From contig JAMXBB010000011.1 of assembly GCA_024138015.1 (NCBI GenBank), positions 32,442,047-32,506,046 on the forward strand: 64,000 nt of DNA. The letters are read 5' to 3'. Under the pieces are notes generated by a model, which was not told the DNA's origin, did not search any database, and saw nothing but the letters and a program-made list of their open reading frames with translations. Positions within the stretch are counted from its first letter, which is position 1. The number at the start of each line of letters is the position of its first letter. Origin of the DNA: Lumnitzera littorea (lineage: Eukaryota; Streptophyta; Magnoliopsida; Myrtales; Combretaceae). This document shows, in pieces, positions 58,200-64,000 of the stretch. Position numbers and translations under genes: made by a program.

Positions 58200-61020
58200 T
58201 TAAGAATTCGAAACATTCTTGTTCTTTGATTAGGTGGAAGTATTATCTTGATTAGAAGAAGACGGGACCCTCTTAGAGGTTACTTCTTTTCCAGCAATAG
58301 GGGTTTTGGAGCAGGTGGATATCTCTTTATGAATGTAGAGGGTCTCTTTAGATGAACGTTTCTCATCATTAACAGGAGCTTCAATATTGGCTTCATCATT
58401 ATCACCTTGCCTTTAAACCACAATCTTTACTTCTTCATCGACTTCCTCATTGCTACTGCTAGCATCATTGTCATCAACGTTGGCAAAGTCTAGGCATGAC
58501 AATTCATAGTTAGGGTAACATTTTAAAATCTCTTTTCTCGCCTGTTAGACCCCTTACAAAAGCTTCTTCTTGAGCAATCTCTCGTATTGACAATTGAAAG
58601 TCATGATTTCTAGTGCTTCCTTCATTGAGGGCTTCTTTTTTGCTACCTCTAATTTGGCTACATAAGACTCAAGCTTGGAGCCATTTATCTCTAACTCCTT
58701 TATTTGCATCATTAGCCTGTTTTCCTCATCACTTATTATGTGATTGTTCATCGTAACCCTTAACACTCCTTGCTTCTTGCGAAGCTCGTCCTTCAAGTCC
58801 TTGGTCTCTTAATACTTCTCTTCATTCTTAGCTTTGAAGCTTGAGATTTCATTAGTCACTAAAGAATGTACCAGCTTCTCGACTGAAAGCTCTTTTTATA
58901 GTTTCTTGGCCTCCATCTCAGCCTTAATTCTTGTGCTCTTAGCAGCAATAGTTCGAGACTTTGAGGAGTTATATGCCTCCTCAATGTTCTATAATAAATT
59001 AACAAAGATGAATAAATCATTTGCTTCTCATCAAAGCAGCAACATGTAAATATTACCTTCTTCATTTCTCTATCGGTTTCATCAAGAGTCGTCAAAACAT
59101 GGTTGCTAATTTGCATGCAAGTTGGAATGTGTTAGCTTCTTAGCTGAAAGCTCTTTTTACAGTTTCCTAGCCTCCATCTTGGCCTTAATTCTTGCACTCT
59201 TAGCTACAATAGTTTGAGCCTTTGAGGAGTTATATGCCTCTTCAACCTTTTACAATAAATTAACAAAGATGGATAAATCATTTGCTTCTTATCAAAGCAT
59301 CAAAATGTAAATATTACCTTCTTGATTACTCTATTGGCTTCATAAGGAGCTGTCAAAACATGGCTGCTAATTTGCATGCAAGCAAAATTATGTTAGTAGC
59401 AGAACATGAGTTGTAAGTGAAAAGGTGATTGGTATTTACATCATACAACTTGGTGGCAATATATCCTTTATTACAATCGCCCACTCTGTTGACATCTTTC
59501 TTTACAATCTCTTAATCCATCAAGGTTGATGATTTCATCCTATCACTCAAGGCCAAGTTAGTGTGCAGGATGTTCTAACTCCAGCATGGCATAAATAATT
59601 CGCCTACCATACGGTTAGGAATGAACTTAGCACTACTAATACTGAGAACCTTATTCCTTATAGCCTCTTTCATCCTCTCATCTAAGGCCTTAAATTTCTT
59701 AGATGGAGGTTGATTGGCAAGCTCTTTCCTACTTCTCTTTTTGGGACTTGGCTCATTATTTGTTTAACTTGATGGGCCTTTTGCCATCTTTTGAGGAATG
59801 ACTTCGATGCTGGTGTTACCATTGATCTCTCAGCAAGAATCGCTTGACATTTCCTCTCAAGGAATGTTTTCCGAGGAAAGTATCACTTCAAGTTGTGTAG
59901 TCTCAATAGCTCCAATCTATTCAGTCCCTTGACCCTTATCGGTGGGACAAATAACCTTTTTAGAAGTAGTAGCTTGCTTCACGGCTTTCTCTTACATAAT
60001 CTTTTTTAGCATAAGCGAGTGAGTGACAGGTGCTTTAGTGGCCACATGTTTATCAAGCTTTAGCTTCTTAGCCTTTGCTTGGGCTAGCAGTTTAGTAGAA
60101 TCTACATTGCCTGCACCCATATCTGTAATAAAAGATTAGGAGTGTTATAAATGGGAAAGAGAGAAAAATTAGGAACTTACGAGATCTGTGTTGAGCAAAG
60201 CTCAAAGGTAACTACTCTCCCCTTAAATCTCGAGAATAGCTTTTCTCTTGTAACTTTACTCGATAGGGCGATTCTCTAAGACATACCTTCTTTTTAGAAA
60301 AGATTAGATCCCCATTTTAGTATCGTTTTATTATCTTTTCTACATCCTAGAAAAACATTTTATTCTTTCTTCTTTCTTAGATCTTTTTGGTTGCAATAAT
60401 ATCATTTGACATCAAGTCAATATCTTTGGTATAAATAGGCTCAGTCCATTAGGTCAAAAAATCTAAGCCTTCATTTGATATGATAGACACAAATTTATCA
60501 TGTCACTTGTAGATTTTGGACTCCACCCCATCCATAAATTTTCGTTCATGTTGAGCAGTTACAAAATATTAACCATCGGGTTGCCTCTTTAGTGTGAAGA
60601 AGTATTTGAATAATCGGGCCATAGCCTTAACCTCAATCTCTTCATTGAATATCTTGAATGCTATGAGAAGTCAATAAGTATTTGGCGAAAACATACTAGG
60701 CACTAACCAAAAATAAATTAACGAATTATTTGATAAAAGCAGAAAATGGGAAGTATAATCCAAAATCGAGGTATTTTAGATATATATGAAACTCATGGTC
60801 CCTTGGGAAATACACCCTCTAATCTTCCTTCGGCTTGTGCAGATTCCTTGTCTCAAGAAGATCTTGCCAATTTTTATTATACTTTGAGACGAGTGTCTAA
60901 ATAGCACCACTCGCCACTCCATCCAGGAAATTACTATTATAAACAATATTATTGTATAAATACCTAGATACAAACCTTTCTTCCTTATCATCTAGATAGT
61001 TATCCATTAGAAGAGCATTG
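58200..61020 (-). pseudogene. Antisense gene of the Tat element (coiled-coil ORF, spliced)
   Basis: Read on the minus strand. About 60790-60670 gives LDFGLYFPFSAFIK-FVN, like the FPL..F...FL...... start of the putative gypsy-type transposon domain (PF04195-like) found antisense in Tat elements. Toward the C terminus, an 80-residue open stretch (58796-58554) is MKDELRKKQGVL...LMMQIKELEINGSKLESYVAKLEVAKKK, an obvious coiled coil. It ends in a segment corresponding to YERLL...ARKEILKCYPNYELSCLDF and an acidic tail (DDNDASSSNEEVDEEV). Intron-like segments with GT...AG on this strand occur at 59056-58989 and 59317-59247. Function is unknown. Several stops make it non-functional as it stands. Confidence 0.65.
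58861..59382 (-). repeat. 261-bp tandem duplication containing exon-intron units of the antisense gene
   Basis: 58861-59121 and 59122-59382 are head-to-tail copies. Each ends TTGCATGCAAG and contains GAAAGCTCTTTTTA, TTAATTCTTG and TTTGAGGAGTTATATGCCTC blocks, plus a 68-71 base stretch that on the minus strand begins GTAATATTTACAT and ends in AG, a small intron. The encoded repeat is EEAYNSSK(S/A)(R/Q)TI-AAKS-RIKA(E/K)MEA(K/R)KL. Confidence 0.85.
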
Positions 61021-61413
61021 ATGCGAGTGAGTTTCTCTCAATATGTGAACGATTTGTCTTAGTAATCTTAATACTCTAGTAGGGATGCAGTTCTGATTAG
61101 GTAGTCAAGTATGGATTAATGACACGTGTTATGAGTCAGAAATTTGACAATTATCATGTTACTGACGGTTGTTAGCCTTTACATTGTAATGATGGCTAGG
61201 ATGACAATTGTCATGCTTGCTACCTCAAAAAAGTGAATGGGTAGGAAAATTAAAAGGCTGTAACCTTTTGCCTAAGATACGATTCATCGTATTTCAAAAT
61301 AAAAATCAAACCTTCTAACATCACTCGACATCTAGAAAACCCATTTCGAACCATCCAATTGCCCAAACTAAGGATTAAGCTTTATTTACTCTCATAGTTA
61401 AATTCTCAACCAT

Positions 61414-61434
61414 GGAAGTTGGGGAGACAAAAGT
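61414..61434 (+). other. Tat polypurine tract
   Basis: GGAAGTTGGGGAGACAAAAG ends one base before the 3' LTR and is almost all purine, as expected for the plus-strand primer. Confidence 0.75.
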
Positions 61435-61915
61435 TGATAGTCGGATTTCACTCTAAAATATTACTCAGCCTTTTAGTTGACAAGAAGTCAACTAATGCTA
61501 TTCTCTACTAATGTTGATTAAGATTCATTCCACTTAATGGGCCTTAAAGTCTAGCCTATTAATATGTCTGGTTTAAACTTAGGAAAGTAGTGCAAATAGT
61601 TATGATTTGGTACGATCTTATTATATAATCATCCACTACTCCTATATTTTAGGCATGTACTTGATTACAAGATCTTCATGTAGCTTACAATCAATGATTA
61701 ACTGCAGTTTCAAATACTTAATATTTGCCTATAAATACGAAGAGAAAGTATTGTAAAAATTCTCTTCTGACTTTCAATTCTATATTCATTCACTTATTTC
61801 TCTTTCAAATAATTACTGACTTAAGCATTGGAATAGCTACATTAGACTAGCCCTAGTACTACTTAGTTTCTTATATTTTTGCATGAACAAAGTCTTGCCC
61901 TAAAATCACCTGACA
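61435..61915 (+). repeat. 3' LTR of the Tat element
   Basis: Starts TGATAGTCGGATTTC and ends CACCTGACA. It keeps the TATA box CTATAAATAC (61729-61738). Aligns end to end with 48125-48604 with frequent substitutions, so this is also an old copy. Confidence 0.88.
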
Positions 61916-62301
61916 AGAGTACTTTTACTTGATATATAGAAAACTTAGTAAATGTACATTCTCTCCTCTATTAGAGGGTACCTTTCTAATGATCTTAGTG
62001 ATAAAGAACTATTAGCTTGAGTAAAAAGAATTTTCATGTAATCAAATTACAAAAAAATATCCTATGTTTATTTTGATTATGTAATTGACATTTAAAAGAA
62101 ACCCCCAAAAGACTTTAAGAACTAAACTAAACTAAACTACTTACACAACTTGAGCTTAGATTCTCGAGATAGCCTAATCTTGCTTAATATTTGTTTTACA
62201 TATGTAGTCTTGCCATTATTAGTATAAATAATGATGCCATGATTACAAGTACTAGCTATACATACTAGATGACCCTCCTATGGACTATAATAGGCAACAA
62301 G
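61916..62301. other. Spacer between the Tat element and the CACTA-like terminus
   Basis: AT-rich. No recognisable gene. The minus strand has a short open stretch near 62290-62120 that I could not match to any family. Confidence 0.3.
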
Positions 62302-62870
62302 CACTATAAAAAATTTGATCTTTAATAATGTTAAGCTAAAATAAATCGACTAAAAATTTTCTATTAGATGTTAGGAAAGATGCTTTTAAAAAAGTAATAT
62401 GTAATATTTGAAAGATAAATGTTACAAAAGATGTAAACATTACAAATACGATAAACATAGTAACATTTAAACGTTACTAATAATGTTTAAAAGTCGTAAC
62501 GTTTAAAAGTCACTAGTAGGGAATTATTAGTAACGTTTAAAAGTTATTAAAATATAACTATATATAAGATATTATCATCAAAACGTCATATAATGATTAC
62601 GTTTAGTTATATTTAAATGTCACAAGATTCATATTTAGTGACATTTAAACGTCACTTATAAGTATTAGCAATGTCTAAACGTTATTAATCTATAACCATA
62701 TAACATATCTAATGTGATAAAATGCTATTCATGGATATTTTTTGTTATGTTTGAACGTCATAAAATATCAATAACGACCACCTTGAAAGATAAAATTGTT
62801 ATAACTACATGTTATTGGTAGTCTTAAAAGTAGCGTTTATATCTCTAATAATAATAGGTAAAACTTAAAA
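62302..62870 (+). mobile_element. CACTA (En/Spm)-type transposon left end with subterminal repeats
   Basis: CACTATAAAAAATTTGATC at 62302 is a CACTA terminus. It is followed by a field of short direct and inverted motifs based on AACGTTTAAA (for example TTTAAACGTTAC at 62466, GTAACGTTTAAAAGT at 62497 and 62531, ATTTAAACGTCAC at 62643, TCTAAACGTTATT at 62676, TTGAACGTCAT at 62750), about ten copies. Such subterminal arrays bind the CACTA accessory protein in known elements. No matching TAGTG end was found before 64000, so the element is either truncated or continues past the window. Confidence 0.6.
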
Positions 62871-62897
62871 CATTAGATTGTAGAGAGTGAGTCTTTT

Positions 62898-63003
62898 AAG
62901 TAAAGGTTAATTGTGTGAATACTTGAAATCCAATTAAATCATTCTAACTTAAAAATTATAAGTAAAGCTTAATTATATGAATATGTGAAATCCAATTAAA
63001 CCC
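62898..63003. repeat. Diverged 62-bp tandem repeat
   Basis: AAGTAAAG(G/C)TTAATT(G/A)T(G/A)TGAATA at 62898 and 62960, both leading to TGAAATCCAATTAAA(T/C)C. Confidence 0.75.
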
Positions 63004-64000
63004 TCCAGACATCTCTAATTGGGCTTGATTTTTTGGACTTTATAAAAAGTTTAAGAAATTGATCCATAACATTAAATTGAGCTAAAACCCCAATTACCAA
63101 AACACCCCTTTATATCTTTCTCCTTGACCAAAAGCCCTTCTGGCATAGTCAAGTAGAGTATTTTAAGCAGTTAATTGGGTTAGCTTCTTTAAACTTGCTG
63201 TATAGATGTACCAAATGTATAGATATATCAAATGTTGACCTTTATCGCTTAATCATTTTGAATTGACGCTTCTTTATGATTGTTGATGAGTTTGGTTGAA
63301 TATATCAGAGTTTGCTTTGCCATCTTGAATTCATTCCTTAATATATCATGCGTTGCATCTGGTAACGATTCATCGCACTCAGGAATCGATTTACATCTAC
63401 TAAATGGAATTGATAATTCAACCCTACTTAGTGATGTTCTTCTTTCGTGAGTCTTTTACAAGAAGCAAAGCCAGCTGAACATATGTAGAAACTTGAAGCC
63501 TGAAGAATATTTTACTCATGGATGTTGCACATGCTTCATATCTATAGTAGTAAACGAGGCAAATATGTAGAAAATTGGTGGTGCAAGGTTATCGGGCTAA
63601 TTTTTTGTATCTTCTTGTGCCCTTCTCTCCCTCTCTCTCTTTTATATATATATAAAGAATCTTGCTGTTCCATTAGTTAAGACTCCATACCATGCCTCTT
63701 AAAAACGTTGTTTCAAGACACCCCAGGCATGCGTACAAATATGTTTGTCTTTATTTTACTTTAGGTGGAAATTGTGTTTTCAAGCCACGCCACCCCTTGT
63801 ATATTCTTCTTCACTTGTAGATTGCGTGAGTAACTAACAAGATAAACTCATATCTCTTTCAAATTCTCGATTTATTCTATTGAATCTTTCTCAAACCGAA
63901 TGAATCCATCATATCCTATAACTAAGTTAACCTGGGCATTATTCAATCCATCCTACCCTAATCAAATCTTGTAATTGAATCTCTAGTGTATATCTTCAGT
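63004..64000. other. Terminal stretch without recognised features
   Basis: No gene seen. A pyrimidine run (CTTCTCTCCCTCTCTCTCTT, 63620-63639) is followed at once by TTTATATATATATAAAG, which could be simple sequence or a core-promoter-like spot, but no downstream coding sequence follows within the window. Confidence 0.35.

Larger units (their letters stand above)
48125..61915 (+). mobile_element. Tat-type Ty3/gypsy LTR retrotransposon with nested minus-strand insertion
   Basis: Direct 480-bp LTRs at 48125-48604 and 61435-61915 enclose a primer site, gag with a distinctive HHDxGHxT-C-L knuckle, protease, RT, RNase H, a second archaeal-type RNase H, integrase, an antisense ORF region and a polypurine tract. 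The dual RNase H and an antisense gene 3' of pol are known features of the Tat clade (for example Grande and Retand). The integrase is interrupted by a minus-strand LTR fragment (53768-57387). Everything is broken by stops. Flanking bases do not give a clear target duplication. Confidence 0.87.

Noticed and set aside
62110..62301. Minus-strand open stretch that faintly recalled an organellar ribosomal protein
   Set aside because: Only a few scattered residues agreed and no extended motif was found. Not supportable.

Overview
This window looks like nuclear DNA of a dicot plant. Evidence: intron-bearing genes with GT...AG splice sites, plant-type AATAAA signals, an oleosin gene with a seed-type promoter, and a nest of plant transposon lineages (Athila, Tat, chromovirus, hAT, MULE, probably CACTA). 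I cannot name the species. I see no rRNA, tRNA, CRISPR array or prokaryotic operon.

Only two host genes look intact, both on the + strand. The first (983-9078) is a three-exon choline transporter-like (SLC44/CTL, DUF580) membrane protein whose first intron is 6.3 kb and holds a retrotransposon remnant. The second (26732-27166) is an intronless low-molecular-weight oleosin, the structural protein of seed oil bodies. RY (CATGCA) and ABRE/G-box (ACGTGTC, CACGTG) elements lie just upstream of it.

Between the two genes (9.2-26.4 kb) lie AT-rich DNA, a dead chromovirus gag on the minus strand, two hAT-type non-autonomous elements (one with an 8-bp target duplication, 7/8 matching) and a 6.8 kb Mutator-like element (MULE). 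The MULE has long terminal inverted repeats. It carries a decayed transposase (PB1-like N terminus, MuDR DNA-binding domain, catalytic core, SWIM zinc finger) followed by a spliced plant-mobile-domain segment. It is interrupted by a Tat-type LTR and by a second repeat insert.

From 30.3 kb to the end the window is nested retrotransposons. An Athila-type Ty3/gypsy element (30343-47741) has two 1.7-1.8 kb LTRs and degenerate gag, protease, RT and integrase. It was split by two ~3.4 kb solo LTRs, one flanked by a perfect 5-bp duplication (AATGT). Next comes a Tat-type Ty3/gypsy element (48125-61915) with 480-bp LTRs, a second (archaeal-type) RNase H and an antisense spliced gene downstream of pol. 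Its integrase is cut by an opposite-strand LTR-plus-leader of the same large-LTR family as one of the solo LTRs, and coding resumes on the far side. A single N at 55837 sits between two 196-bp near-copies, suggesting an assembly join. A CACTA-like terminus lies at 62302. All transposon genes seen are broken by stops and frameshifts, so the coding output of the window is probably just the transporter and the oleosin.
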